From Scortum barcoo (taxonomy: Eukaryota > Chordata > Actinopteri > Centrarchiformes > Terapontidae): 64,000 nt of DNA. The stretch spans positions 6,570,572 to 6,634,571 of the forward strand of contig CM041534.1 of the NCBI GenBank assembly GCA_023238725.1, given 5' to 3'. A program made the position numbers and the translations under genes. This document shows, piece by piece, positions 25,255-37,787 of the stretch. The stretch's first letter is position 1. Every line of letters begins with the position of its first letter. Under the pieces are notes generated by a model, which ran no database searches, was not told the origin of the DNA, and worked only from the letters and a program-made list of their open reading frames with translations.

Positions 25255-26318
25255 AATGTTGTTTTCTGAGTCACTGAGTCATGTAGCTCTGTCATACCTA
25301 CCAACCACCCTGTGTTTCCAAGAGGATGCATCATCAGCAGAGGGCTTAATACACCACAGAAGTTAGTAACAAGATGGCAGATCGCACTGATCACCTGCAA
25401 GCTTTTGGACCAACTATTAATGTCCGACGTGCCCGCTGATCACAGGTCGCACTTCAGGTTATAGGAAACCTATTTTCCGGAACCAACTCTTTACTTTCCC
25501 GTTCTTTTTCTTTTTTTCTTTTTATGTTTTTGGTCAAAATCCTGTAAAAAGGGACTAGGTTTAAAATTAGGTGGAAAAAATAGAAGAGAGCCAGGTCTAT
25601 ATTGGTGGAAAAGGGTTAAAAGTCAGAAATCTCTGTCATTGATCTGATCACCAACTTTATTAACGGCTGCAGGTGAATTACAGACATTTTGTACTATAGA
25701 GGTCATGTGAACATTGTTTATTTCTCCATTAACTTAATCAGCATGTAAGTACCTCCTCTTTAGGCAAATCATGCATTTAATGCAGCACAACATGGCTACC
25801 CACCTCGTTTACACCACAACCAGAACAGAGCTCAGCGAGGTTGTTTGGAACTCATCTGAACAAATTTAGAGACAGATTCTCACTTACTAAACATCATCAC
25901 CTCACCAAAAAAAAAAATTTTAAAAATCAATGTGAAGTCAGCCATATTTATCCATTTTTGGCATGTTTTTTTTTTTGGAATAATGAACATGGCCTCAGAC
26001 TTCTGTGATGGTTTCACAGTTAAGATATGGACTCATACAGAGAAAGATGAAAAATGTGACTATGAGAAGGGGAATGAGTCTCAAATTATAGCAAGCAATT
26101 AACGACACATTTTGTATAATCTGTAAATTAAGCATGGCATTTACAAAACTAGCTTCATCGAAATCTTAACAAAGTGGCTTATTTTGTCCTTAGCACACTG
26201 GCTGTGGCAGTATTTGTAGTGAATTCTAGTCTAGTTAGTGTAGCTACTTGAAAGATAGATTCATGAATTTGTCAATATGCATGTCAGTAAACAAAGTCTT
26301 ATCCTGTGACAACACATT

Positions 26319-26324
26319 TTTATT
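26319..26324 (-). terminator. Candidate poly(A) signal of tmlhe
   Basis: Minus-strand AATAAA (TTTATT on the + strand), about 235 bases after the tmlhe stop codon. It suggests a short 3'UTR. Confidence 0.5.
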
Positions 26325-26557
26325 AAGCCTAAGAGGTAGAATGTTTGGACTTTGGATGCAGCTTTCTGTAATATAACTCTCAGGAGTTACTCATTACCTT
26401 AATTCAGGTGTACATCAAAGCTGGACTTAGTCTTTGTCCCATCTGAACAAAGACCTGAGCAAGGATAAGCGAAATATAGAAGAAGACTCTCAAGCGAAGA
26501 AAGAAGACTCTCAAATGATGATAAGGCACAGCAGTGAGGGGACCTTCATGTCCAGGA

Positions 26558-29500
26558 TCAGGCCTGCAGGCCGAAGCAGCGTGCAGAGCTGAGTATGTCG
26601 TCTCTGGTCAGATAACATCCACAGAGCTGCCTCAGGCCGGTGAAAGACTCCCTCCCATGCATGACACGCCAGTTGTCGATGAAAATCACCTCATTGAGAC
26701 AAGAGAGGGTAAAAACTTTAAATTACACAGAATAACACTTACATATTTATCTTTTTGTTTACTGTCCTGAAGCTGTAAATTGACACTGACATATGGAGAA
26801 GTAGTTATAGATGTAATTTTCTGGCCATGGCCATCTTTGAATGCAAACATTTAGTGGTGCTCCCTTCGAGAAGTGTAACTTTCTTACTTTCCCTGGAGTC
26901 AGTTTCACCCACAGTTCGTTTTCTGGCTGCCTCAGTTCTGTTGTCAACTCTCGATGTGCCACATACCATCGCTGAACCAGATCATGGGGGACTGTGTTTA
27001 TCACTGATCGGTCATAGTTGTTGTATCTGATATAAAAAAAGGGAACAATCTTGGTTTTGATTGGAAGTTTAAAACATTTTCTCATAAATTAGAACTACAG
27101 AATATTCCTTAAAATAGACTATATAAATAGCTCAAAGGTAAGATTCTTTAATCTCTGCATTAAAATCTAACATGTTAAATATAAACATATTTAAATAACA
27201 GTATTTTATGGATTTACAATTGTAACATGTGTATGCAAAATGGCGCACAAGAAAAATCATGAATTTGCTTAAATTTGATTACATTTTAAGGGAAACATTC
27301 ATGCGTAAAATGACATCAAATCAAAGTGCCGACATACCGGATCAGGTACAGTTCATTGTTCCAAGGATAGACGTTGAGCACAGGGCCGATGCCTGTCATG
27401 TGGTTTCGATGGTTGCCAGTGCTTTCAATGTACTCGTGCCTGATGGGCACATGGGTAAGCAGCTCAAAGTTTTCAGGAGACTTCTGCCGTAGTTTTTCAG
27501 CAGCATAGAACCCATCCACTAGCAGCGTCTTCCCCCCGGTTCCCTCATGTTTGAGGCAGTGGAAAACCTGTATTCTGCAGGAACAATCAGCAGTATCAAG
27601 TTTGAAAGCGTCATCTTTTACGTGGCTTACTATAAAACTTTTAAAATGCACATCTTGAGGTTTGCTTATATGTTTATAAAAATTAAAGCTGCTCAATGCA
27701 ATGAAAACTGACATCAAGGTCCACCTCTGTGTCTTCGGCACCTACCCACATGGCTCCTGAAAGTACGAGGTGTCAGTGTGGCGGTCCAGGGCCAGCTGGC
27801 TGTAGGCACTGTCTCCTCTGGAAAAATCTGAAGTAAAAGACCACATTCTTCCATATGTGGTCTCCCTTGTGAATTAGCAGCACATAAAGCACAAGTGGAT
27901 TAGGAATAAGTGGACAGGGCCGAGCATCTTCTGCCCGTGAGTGTTGCTGCTGAAAGCAAATCACTGATGCAGTGTAGTTGCACGAGAGTGTCATCTGTAG
28001 CAAAGACCAAAACCCGTCAGTACCTGATGAGACTGACCCTCTGGGTGACCGCCTCAGTGGCCTCAACTGTAGCTGGGACGTCATCTACAAAAGCGATCCC
28101 GTACAGAACATAGTTTTGAAGGAACTTCTTCAGTTCATCATCAGAGCTCATGAAGGTGTCCCATTTGGCAGAAGGTATATTTGCCTTGTTATAGATGTCT
28201 GAATTCCAAAGGATGCGAGGCTGGACAGTTTTCTGCTTCTGTGCTTCATAGCTGTTCTCAGCAAGCCAGCTGAGGCTGTACTTTGACACATGACCACCAG
28301 GCCCTGGGACACAGAAACAGAAGATATTGTTATTAGGTACAATTAATGGAAAATGGCATTAAATACTATACATAACCTGAGTTTCACCCATTTTAATCAA
28401 TTATTTATGAAGGTTTAAGCGGATATCAGAAAACCATGTTTCTGAGTTAACAATTTTTGTTAAAAAACAAAAAAATAAAATAAATAAAAATAATAAACAC
28501 CTCAATTTTGCATAACCATTTTCTCTCTTGGATCTGTAAATTATAATAACCGCTCAGTTTAGTTTAACTGGGTTCGGTGTTAAAATTTTATAGTATTTTC
28601 CATCAGAAATATGAATGGAAGAAAGAAACTACTAATAACATTGAATAACTGCAGTATATCAGGTTATAAAGGATTACAGAACAGCTCATGAAAGCTTGCC
28701 ACCTATCTGCAGGTCTGTGTTCATGGATAGGATGTGCACACCCAGACTCAGCTGACCTTGAATGTGTACCACTGGCAGGGAGAGACACAAATGCCAGTAT
28801 GCCCAGAGGAGTATGTGCATCATCAACTGTCTCAGGGCCGATGGGCCCCCATTTGTCAGTTTACATCAGATTCAGTGTCACTCTTGTTTGAATAAAAGCA
28901 CTTTACCGGTCCTGCACTGAAGAGAGCCGGAGCCCAGCAGCCCTCAGGGAGGCATCGTTCTTTAGGGCAACCCTGAGGAGAAACAGCCAGACAGACAGAC
29001 GCCCACAGAAGGAAACACGGGCTTCTCCGGGCTGCCAGACTGATCAGCATGTTGTGATGGTACCTCCATATCCATATATTCATATCGTGCTCCCCTTTTT
29101 TAAAAAAATGAAATATTCCAGCACTATAATGGCCTTCCTTCTCAAGTCAGACCTGGCCAGAACCGGGCTGAGGGGGACAAAGAGAGCTAAGCTGTGTCAC
29201 AAGCCATGGAGAGTGAATGTTAGGTGTGCACACGTTCAGCTGGAAAGGCAAGGCGCAGGATTGCACTTGTTTCCTTTTCCACACCTGGCTGCTCTGGGAC
29301 CTTTTAGTCCTCTTACCCCCCCCCCTCGTGTGCAGGAGCAGGCTGCTGCTGACAGAATAAGGGATGGCTCCCGCTTGTCGGAGGCTGGCGCTGGTTAAGC
29401 TAGTTAAACTCCTCGTCTAAGGGCCTCTCAGTGAGCAGTAGCTTGGATTTCTACTCCACGTGGGAAAGGCCTGTAAATGCTACAACCACAAAGAATCACA

Positions 29501-31293
29501 ATCACCTGCATCTTTGACTGAGACGCCCCTAGCAAAAGTGACAAATTGAGCTTGTAACCATGGCTTTTCCATTTTTTTTTCACTGTGTACAACTACTGGT
29601 GTATCAGAATACGTTACATGAGCGGCAGTCTAATCCTTTTATGGGACAGTGTCTGTTAAAGCTAAATGTTTACTGTGCAGGTCTGCTGAAGGTTCATTCA
29701 CAGTTGACCGGCTGATAGAGGTTTATATCCACATCCAGGTTATATAATGCTCCATTTAAGCTTGAATATATTTTTTATGGCCCACAACCATATAAGAAAT
29801 AGGACCACATCTTATTTCATTACACGGACGCCTAAAGGATTATCTGACAACAGAGCGACTCCTAACACAATACGACACCATCAACAGAGGGAAAAGTCCA
29901 CGTGCCGCCTTTCATGTGGAGATAAATTCTTTAGCATGTGTTAAGATAATGTGTTGTAACGTTTGACTCATCCACAGCTATATGTACCTTCCACTGTGCT
30001 TGGTGTGACTGAAAATTCCTGGAGGCAAATCCTAGATGCAATTTATTGGTACATTTATAGTTAACGACCGAATATGACATCAGATAACAGATCAGTTCTC
30101 TTGGTGCTTATGTTCTCAAAACATTTGCCTGCTCAGTGGAAATGTAAAAATGCATTTATTTTGTGAATGGCCAATGCAAGTATAAAAAAATACAGTTCTT
30201 ATAATTCTGTTGTAATAAAGTTTGGAAGTTGTACATATTTAAAAAGCTAACCAAGTTCACAAAATCCATTCTCATATATCACATTTGTCTGTATCCAAAT
30301 GATGCATCTGACAGTGAGGTTTTGACTTCTGGTATTGAGCACTGGAAACAGGTTGCTTTTTCTGCATTTCATCCTGGAACTTAAAGGTTCCTTGTTCTCC
30401 TTAATCATTACTTTCTAAGATGTTTGAGTCAACTCTCGTCAGAGAGTCATGAACATCCAGAACAATTTTGAATTCAGTTTTGGAGTTTTGTAAATGCATG
30501 GCCGGATTCATTGCTAAACGTGTACCCACTACCATGCACACAGCAAAATACATATCACAGTCTCACTGTAGACCCAGGGACAGAGAAACCTACCTGGCTC
30601 CAGGATTTGAATGTGTGAGGGGCGATATGATCAATCACAGTGTATTTATTTAAGAACATGCACCACACACTCACAAGATGAACTGAAATATAGTCATGAA
30701 CCCATAAACAAGATCAAGAGATTGTGCAGTGCTGCAGCACCCACCTCATATTGCACTATTTACCTAACAAACTTGCAGTTAATCAAATTATCACCAGGTT
30801 AAGTGCAGGGGGCCCCTGTGTGTCTGGGGCCCCTGTGCAGCTGCAGACAGTGTAATGTGACAGGTTTGTATCGCTTTGCCGTGCAGAATAAGAGCAAAAG
30901 GTTCTCACAGGTGAGGAGCAGGTGTCCATCCTCCACTCTGGCGCTGTCGGGCCGGATGCTGAGCTCCACGCTCTCGGTGTCCAGCTCCCTCTGATGGGTG
31001 TCGGGGTTGTAGGAGGAGGCGGAGCGGCAGTGATCCCGCAGCCACACGAAGTTAAAGCGCATCGGCTTCCCCCCGTAGTCGAGCACTGGCGGTTTCACAC
31101 GCAGGGGGGGTTAGTGCCGAGCTCGGCCGCTCGGAAGCGCGTAAGTGTGGTGCAAAGCGGACTCACCCAGACAGTCCTCCTGCAGCCGCGAAGACGCACA
31201 AGTTGCGGCGCACGCTCGGAGCGCCGCGCCCGGAGTCCGCAGCTCGGCCCGGCCCAGCGCGGGGAGCAGCCTCCTGCACAGCGAGCCCAGCAT
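26558..31293 (-). CDS. tmlhe: Trimethyllysine dioxygenase, mitochondrial
   Basis: Seven exons in transcript order: 31293-31167, 31085-30909, 28303-28024, 27865-27746, 27574-27338, 27026-26888 and 26689-26558. All junctions are AG/GT and in phase, giving 403 residues (human 421). The enzyme hydroxylates N6-trimethyllysine with Fe(II), O2 and 2-oxoglutarate, the first step of carnitine synthesis in mitochondria. Exon 1 encodes an Arg/Ala/Leu-rich, acid-poor presequence (MLGSLCRRLLPALGRAELR). Next comes the gamma-butyrobetaine-hydroxylase-like N-terminal domain (VWLRDHCRSAS at about 56-66). The double-stranded beta-helix carries iron ligands H224 and D226 (DRHTD) and H371 (MHGRE), with R380 placed to bind 2-oxoglutarate. 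It ends CFGLQA. A GTG three codons upstream is in frame, but ATG at 31293 opens the presequence. The catalytic residues are intact, so it looks functional. Confidence 0.96.
28907..29050 (-). other. Possible small secreted-protein exon inside tmlhe intron 2
   Basis: Minus-strand ATG at 29050 opens 48 codons ending exactly at a potential donor (CCG|GTAAAG). The peptide starts MLISLAARRSPCFLLWASVC, a good signal-peptide pattern, followed by a Cys-rich stretch (GCPKERCLPEGCW). Read through, it stops after about 64 residues. The phase (0) does not fit tmlhe exon 3, so it is not a simple alternative tmlhe start. I recognise no family. It could be chance. Confidence 0.2.
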
Positions 31294-33400
31294 CAGAAAC
31301 ACTCACACAAAGTCCCGATGACCCGAATCAGACTTTAACCTAACTGTTAGAGCTCCGCTTTTTCACAGCAGTAACCTCTAAGCTCATAAAGTGTCTGCGC
31401 TTGTCAAGACAGGACGAGATTAATTATTAAACCATGCAAACAGGATCTCCTCCGATTCAGGTTTTAATGTTTTAAAGATGAAGGTGCTGGTGCCTGACCG
31501 GTTTGGCACATGCGTGGTTCCCTTTGCCCCAGTGCCCGGATGTTCATATCACGCTGGATGTGAGGGAAGCTGAAGGCACTGACAGTCTCCAGTCTGTAAG
31601 GTGGCACACAGCGTGATTAAAGTAATACAGCACATCATCACTGCAACAGATGGATTAGTTATAATGTTCAGATGTGCTGAAGGTGATTTAGGGTCGTTTA
31701 GGGAGGCCGAGGTGCTGTTGAACTGTTGTTTTCCACAGAGAGGTGTTCCTGTTTTCTTTAGCCTGTCTCAGTGATATAAATGGACAAAGTGATAGAAACA
31801 CCTGTAAATATAGCACAGTGTAATCTGTGTGTACCTGCCATACAATCCTGTGAGGTCTAATCTGCCAAAATAAGTGAAAACACCGGTGTTCAGCAGGCGT
31901 GTTCTGCTGTTGGCAATGGGATTTATAGAAGTAGATTGAACAGACAAAGCAGCGGTGGATGAACCAGTTCATACTTGGCCTAAACTCAAGCTTACAGTCA
32001 GCATCAAAGAGGTGGACAGGCAGGTGGAGATTGGAGGAGAACAGAGTGGCTGATGGGTGACAGATGTGCAGTTAGTACAGGCACAAATCCTCAAAGGGGC
32101 TCTAGTTTTTCAGATACCCTGTTTCCCCTGTGGGCCTGGTGAAAGCAGTTTCTCTCTGTTTTATTTTATTTTATTTTTTTTTGTTTTTTTTAAAGTAACG
32201 TTAGTTTTGAGACTGTAAAAAGAGGAGGGGTCCAATAGTGTCTTCTAAACAAAGAATACAAACCAGAACAGTAGTGTGATCCTATAACATATCTGTTAAA
32301 TATGATCCAGAAACTCTTCACTTTACTAACATTAATAACCGAGCAGGGTGAGACTTTTGTACGCTTATTATATAGTGCTGGTAGAAGAAATGCATTACTA
32401 CAAACAAGTAACATTGCTGAAAAGAGGAGAAATATGTTTTATTTTATATATATCATACAAATCTAAATGAATTATATGTGTCTGTATAAAGCTATGTAAC
32501 TGTTTATTAAGCATACTGTTCCATTAGAAGTGTGATGGTGTTTTATGTTTTTACATTATTTAAGGTTCTTGTGCCAAATATAATGTAAAATGTTGGTGTT
32601 CTGGAAATGATGCTGTTTACTGTAATTACACTGAACCATTTTAGTCATATATGTGCACTTACGCAAGACTAGGGTCAAAATTAAATCTGCACAGGACAGG
32701 ATGAGTCAAATTTGGCCCAGAAAAAAGAAGTGGTACTAATTGAAGCGCTGTTTGGGGAACCGGCTCTTATTGCTGAGCTGAGCCAAATTATGTTCACTAA
32801 AAATGGCCGGAGTTCCCCTCAGTGATGGGAACATGACGACCGCAACCATCACAGCTTCTGCTCCACCGTTCAGGGACGCCTTCCTGGAACTAAATTGCAA
32901 CACCAAGCGTTTTCCTGAGGAGCCAGGTATTGACAGGCAGGGCCAGGTTAACGGTGGATGGCTGATAGAAAGCTGCATGCTGGCTCCCTCTGGAGTCCCT
33001 TCTGGAAAATGGCTGCTTATCTCAGAGCTAACACTCATCACCTGGCTGGGTACCGCTTTCCTTTGCCCTCAGTTGCCAGTCTGTGTTGGTGTGCTTCACA
33101 ATGAGATGCAGTGGAGCTCAGCTGTCTGTGCAGAACAAGAGTGGGCCCTGCTACACAAGTTCAGGAAGCTTAATACTAATAATGATACAGCATATATATA
33201 TTGATTATTGTTAAGTGTGACAGCAAGGAGGTCATTATTCTGAGTCAGCTGCCTGATTTGTTATGAAGTTGTCGACTGTATAAAAAGGAGGTTATACAGA
33301 AACAGGAGTGATTTGCACATACAGTCAAAGTACATACCAGATAATAAATGCAATGCATTTCCCAAATCTTGTGGGAAAAAAAACAAAACAAATGTACACA
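31294..33400. other. tmlhe upstream region / intergenic
   Basis: Begins at the tmlhe start codon and must contain its promoter on the minus strand. I see no clear TATA box; the tmlhe exon 1 area is GC-rich (about 31100-31290). The rest is ordinary AT-rich DNA with a T-rich run near 32160-32190 and no supportable gene. Confidence 0.5.
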
Positions 33401-33404
33401 GCAC

Positions 33405-33720
33405 AATCAGCAGTGTCAATTCAACTCTAAGAGTTAAATTCAACACTTTAAAAGTGTCTATATTGGTCCACACTAAATTCACTAATTCAACACTTTTGAA
33501 AGTGTTAAAGATTTTACACTGTGACAGAGTTGAAACAACACTCTCAGTAGTTGAAATTTAACACAGGCAGTGTTGACACTAGTGTACAGTGTCAAAGTTT
33601 AACTCTATCAGTGTATCATTTTTAACACTAAACAGAGTCAAACCTATGTTAACACTATAGACAGTGTGAAATATAACTCAATATTTAACTCTTTTATATA
33701 GTTAATTTCTATTTTAAACA
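33405..33720. repeat. Cluster of AGTGT/ACACT motifs (transposon end-like)
   Basis: About seventeen copies of AGTGT or its complement ACACT, mostly within AGTGTTAA / TTAACACT contexts, lie in about 300 bases in both orientations and form many short inverted repeats. A smaller cluster with the same motifs lies at 37130-37295. Such arrays are typical of the subterminal regions of DNA transposons. Confidence 0.6.
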
Positions 33721-33869
33721 ACACTACTGGGAGTTAATTAATAATCCTAATTTCACTCCCTAAAACATTACATACTACTAAAAATTATTTTAAAAAAAAT
33801 ACAAAAAACTTTGTAGTTTGAATCAACTTGTATTTCATAATACATTTTCACATAACAGCACTGCCTTTG

Positions 33870-34691
33870 CTATAATGTCCCAACAACAGAAGCACTCCAC
33901 AACAGAATACAATAGATGTATGTTTTTTCATTCATCTCATTAGAAAACTGTTTGTCATAGGGTCTGTAATAAATCAACTCCTTCATCGAAATAACAGCAA
34001 ATGAATCTGCCTTGTCCTCAACACAGTATGCATTGAAGTGATCATCAAAATAAAGAGCGTCCACTCTGCAAGTCAAAATGAAAGCTTGATCATCATTTAT
34101 AATGATATTTGTGATCTTTCTGAAAATAGGAATTTCCATATTTGTTCTGATACAAACAAACATGCCAATCAAATATTCTGTTCCATAGTTCTTTACCCAA
34201 TTAGTGGTTGACACTTCAGAGTATGCATTCACATTAAAAAGAGCACTTAATATCTCACCACCCTCGAAGCTGTCAATGATTACCTTCTTCACTGGACCAA
34301 ACTAAAATCTCTGAAAATTAAAAATTTCCCAGTGGTAAGCTAGCTATCTTTGGTGTTGTTTCACCAATGCTTTTGTAATATTTTTGAAATTCTTCACAGA
34401 TCTTTTAAAAAAATTATGTTTGGCCTCAAACCTCATGCACCATACATGAAGGAGTGGACCTATTTTACAATGTATCATAAAATGGTGCTTTGGAATCAGT
34501 CTTTTCTGAGGAAATAAAGACTTGAACAGCTTGTGGTGATCACTAATCAAGTGCTTCAAATAGTATGTCATACCGTTAGTTACAACTGGTGAAAACACAA
34601 TATTCACAATTTGAATCAAGAGCAGAAGCAGGTTCCAATAACTGTTTTGTCTTTCCACAACATCACCAAAAGTCAGAGGAGCATTTCTCAC
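33870..34691 (-). pseudogene. Degraded transposon ORF remnants
   Basis: Two open frames on the minus strand, 34691-34344 (115 codons) and 34292-33870 (140 codons), lie head to tail with stops between them. The upstream one has a conserved-looking core: HHFMIHCKIGPLLH followed by RFEAKHNFFKRSVKNF. I see no complete catalytic domain and no host-gene homology. They most likely formed the C-terminal part of a transposon-encoded protein, split by mutation or by an intron I cannot define. No function should be assigned. Confidence 0.4.
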
Positions 34692-36027
34692 AAGACACCA
34701 TGACTGAATTGCAGTCCAAGGTCCTTACTCTCATCCATCTTCGGTCCACTTGGTCTATTTTTTCTCTTCTGCAGAAATGTGAAACCCTACTTATTAAGAC
34801 AATTTCAAATGATTACCGACAGTTTTCCCTCACTTACAAAAAGTAAAACATGATATTGGAAATGCAAACGTAAACTTATGTCCTTCAAAATAAAACGTTA
34901 GTTTTGTAAAATTGGCTATTATTATTAAGTCTAAACATCCAACATTTGAAAACCTCCTATTTATATCATCAATACATTACAATACCATATAATAACAAAA
35001 CGTCTGCTTGCGTTGATGGAGTTAGCTTAAAACCCCTCACAGAATACGTGCGTGTGTGTCTTTGGCGTTGTAACAGGAAAAAGTGCATGCATTTATCAAG
35101 CACATTGTGCGTGTTAATAGTCAATAAAAACGAAAACTTTATAAATCCACCAAAAACAGCATATAGAAGTGTGCTTTGAACATGAGACCTACCCTGTCTG
35201 AGGAGAGCGAACTAGTTTCTTGCTAACGTCAGTTTCACATGCTCAAGCTTTAGCCTCCTTGCTCTGAATAATTCAACACCGCAACGTTAGCCTTCACGGA
35301 CCAGTGTAATTTAGTCCTTATTCTAATTTCATACTTAACGTTACTGTGTGTGTGGTATAACGTTATGATTTAACTTCAGTTAAATATATAACGTTAAGTT
35401 AGCTAGCTAGGTAATACAGTTTGACATTGTGAGTCGGCTAACCAGCCAACAGAAGATAGTTAACTTCCTGCCCATCTCATCCCCCTAAAACTACTGCATA
35501 GTAAATGTAATTAAAAGAACATATTATATGAGTGAGCTCTTCACAGTTGAAGTGAGGAAAAGAGAGTAGTCCTACTCCTTATGTGCTCCCGCGTCTTTAG
35601 ACAAACACGTCACAAAGACGTTAGCCCTCTGGAGTCCACGCACCGGCGCGTCCAAATAACGTGACCGATTTACGATGATGACGTAGCAAAAAGACGCTGC
35701 GTCTTCGTTTCAAGTTGTGTCGAAAAGTAGCGGACTTCAAACTACGTATGTACCAGTTTTTAAATTGTGTTGATAGGCCGTGTAAAAACAGAGTTATGAT
35801 AAATAATAACAGGAATAATAATAATAATAACAGGAGGAAACTTTAAAAATGGGCTATTGTAAGGAAAAAGCTAAACACCTATTGACCTAATCAGTATTAC
35901 GTTTATATATACAATATAATATATTTCAATGGTTTTTATTACAGTTTTTATCATATAAATATCTCCCCTAACAAACACAACCCATACATACTGTATATAC
36001 TGTACATAATACACTATACATACGTAC

Positions 36028-36031
36028 CTAC
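36028..36031. repeat. LTR target-site duplication, left
   Basis: CTAC directly before the LTR terminus; the matching copy is at 36714-36717. Confidence 0.6.
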
Positions 36032-36713
36032 TGTTGAGTTTTTCTAGCTCAAATTCACGTGTTCGTTTGATGAAGTACTGCAGGAGACGGTCAAGTTCAG
36101 TTTTTTCACAGATTTTATTCTAACAGCATAAGCAATAATAGAAAATGAGATCGTTTACAGAGCTCTGGACCAAACTAAGTATATCCCTGACCAACAACAC
36201 GTTGCAGCGTCAGTTCACGAAGTCTGATGCCCTATCTTTCCCTGGTCCAGTTCCTTATTACAGTTACACAAAGACAATGACGTATATGAATTGTATCTTC
36301 TTCTGATTGGTCGTTCTTCCTCAGCCATGTCGTCTCCTCGTGTTATTCGACTCCATCCACATGATCATTCTGTGAGCTGTGCCCACCTGCAACAAGAACA
36401 AGCACAAATACAAGGCCACACTTTCCCCTCCCGATACCTCTTCTGCATTCCTTGATTACACTCCCCAGCAGCTCTGAATATTATCTATGTTCCCCAGCAG
36501 TGTTGTTTTCCAGATATGTTCATACTTTGCGAACTGTCTTACTTCGCTCTGTTACTGACTGCTCTCTTCAGTGTCTGACTCGTCTCATGTTTAAACAACT
36601 TATAATAATTTCTAAGCACAGCAAGATTAATTTATTCTATCAAAACATAGCATGTTGTTTTCTAGTCATCTACTAAGCATTAAAGGCACGATTTGTAAGT
36701 ATATATTCCAACA
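36032..36713 (-). mobile_element. Solo long terminal repeat (endogenous retrovirus or Gypsy-type)
   Basis: The 682-bp segment starts TGTTG and ends CAACA, the TG...CA inverted termini of an LTR. It is flanked by identical 4-bp direct repeats CTAC (36028-36031 and 36714-36717). Read on the minus strand it has a CCAAT box (ATTGG at 36306-36310 on +) and an AATAAA signal (36119-36114) about 80 bases before its 3' end, as expected for U3-R-U5 order. No internal gag/pol sequence or second LTR adjoins it, so recombination between two LTRs probably removed the rest. It interrupts the older transposon-like element. Confidence 0.7.
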
Positions 36714-36717
36714 CTAC
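36714..36717. repeat. LTR target-site duplication, right
   Basis: CTAC directly after the LTR terminus; the matching copy is at 36028-36031. Confidence 0.6.
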
Positions 36718-37717
36718 CTTGTACAAAACACCTGAGGCATTGCCTGCATTTTAATGTAAATATATGTAAATAACTTTGTTGTTTGCTAAATTTGTACATA
36801 AGTTTTTGAAATTTACCATTTATATTTGTATTCTAAGTTATAAAAATGGTTCGTTAGACGTGTTTCTGGTATTTACAGTAAAAAATTTAACTTTTTTCTG
36901 TTCGGATTTTATAGTCTTTGTGTGATTTAAGGTCCAGTGTGTTAATACAGTATATCAAAATGAAAAAAATAACTGTAAAATCACACTTGTGAGGTTGTGC
37001 TGAAAAGAATGACACCAAACAAGGCATGGTAAACAGTTTTTAAGGTGAAATATGAAAGGTAAAATCAAAAGTAGTCAAAAACGGCCAATTATACCCTGGA
37101 CTTCAGAGGGGACTGTGGTTCAGTCAGTGTTGATTTTGAAATTAACACTGAACAGAGCTGTTCGAATTTGACTCCCAGGATCAACACTAAGTCTTTTTAA
37201 GGAATAACTCTCTGGTAGTTGAAATGACTAAACAAGTGTTGACTCTGTATTGTTTACACCGAACACCAACACTGGAAATTTAACACTTCTGAGTTTGCTG
37301 CGTATGCATGTTTTTTAATGATGACCACATATTAGTGCACATAGTGGCTATGTTATGGGCCCCACAGCTGACTATACTGACTACAGTGTTGCACTTTGTT
37401 AACCTCATAGAAACACGCTCGTGCACGTCGATGTATTAACAGTCCTCTTCGGTGATTATTATTTTTATTTGGGTGATTTTAAACCAGCAGCTAACCGGTC
37501 TGCCAGGCTGGCTGTTTTCTAAAGACGTGTTGACAGGTCAGCTGCTGGATCACCGTCAGCAGGACGTCATTATTTCTCTTCCTCTTGCTCTGCAGCTGCA
37601 GCCTGCTGAGAGCGCTGCGGTAATGATGCGTTCACTGACAGTAGGAAATTCTACGGTTTGCGTTCAGTGAACCGCTTCTAAGGAGAAATGTGTTTATCAC
37701 GATGTGATGTTAAGGTT

Positions 37718-37787
37718 TAAAAAATAAATAAATAAATAAATAAAAAAATATATATATATTATTTATATATATATATATATATATATT
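37718..37787 (+). repeat. (TAAA)n and (TA)n microsatellites
   Basis: An AAAT/TAAA tetranucleotide run is followed by interrupted TA dinucleotide repeats. It lies in the about 1.2 kb between the transposon zone and the mpp1 promoter, which otherwise shows nothing coding. Confidence 0.9.

Larger units (their letters stand above)
24609..26557. other. Convergent intergenic region vsig1 / tmlhe
   Basis: Contains the vsig1 3'UTR up to about 25275 and, on the minus strand, the tmlhe 3'UTR from 26557 down to about 26300. Between the two poly(A) signals lies about 1 kb of AT-rich DNA in which I see no gene. A short imperfect tandem duplication (GAAGACTCTCAA twice) lies near 26480-26515. Confidence 0.7.
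33405..37300 (-). mobile_element. Decayed DNA-transposon-like element interrupted by a solo LTR
   Basis: The zone is bounded by two arrays of AGTGTTAA/TTAACACT motifs (33405-33720 and about 37130-37295). The outer edges, read inward, are similar: TCAGCAGTGTCAA at left and TCAGAAGTGTTAA at right on the other strand. Inside on the minus strand are two AT-rich ORF remnants, 34691-34344 and 34292-33870. The first contains GPLLHVWCMRFEAKHNFF and NITKALVKQHQ, text I associate with multicopy uncharacterised transposon-type proteins of fish; the second is acidic and unrecognised. A 682-bp solo LTR splits the element. Family (Zisupton/KDZ or other), exact ends and target duplication are not resolved. 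Confidence 0.45.

Noticed and set aside
28603..28900. Minus-strand frame containing GPIGPETVDD as a possible second exon for the signal-peptide exon at 28907-29050.
   Set aside because: No acceptor of the right phase precedes it, and I see no recognisable domain.
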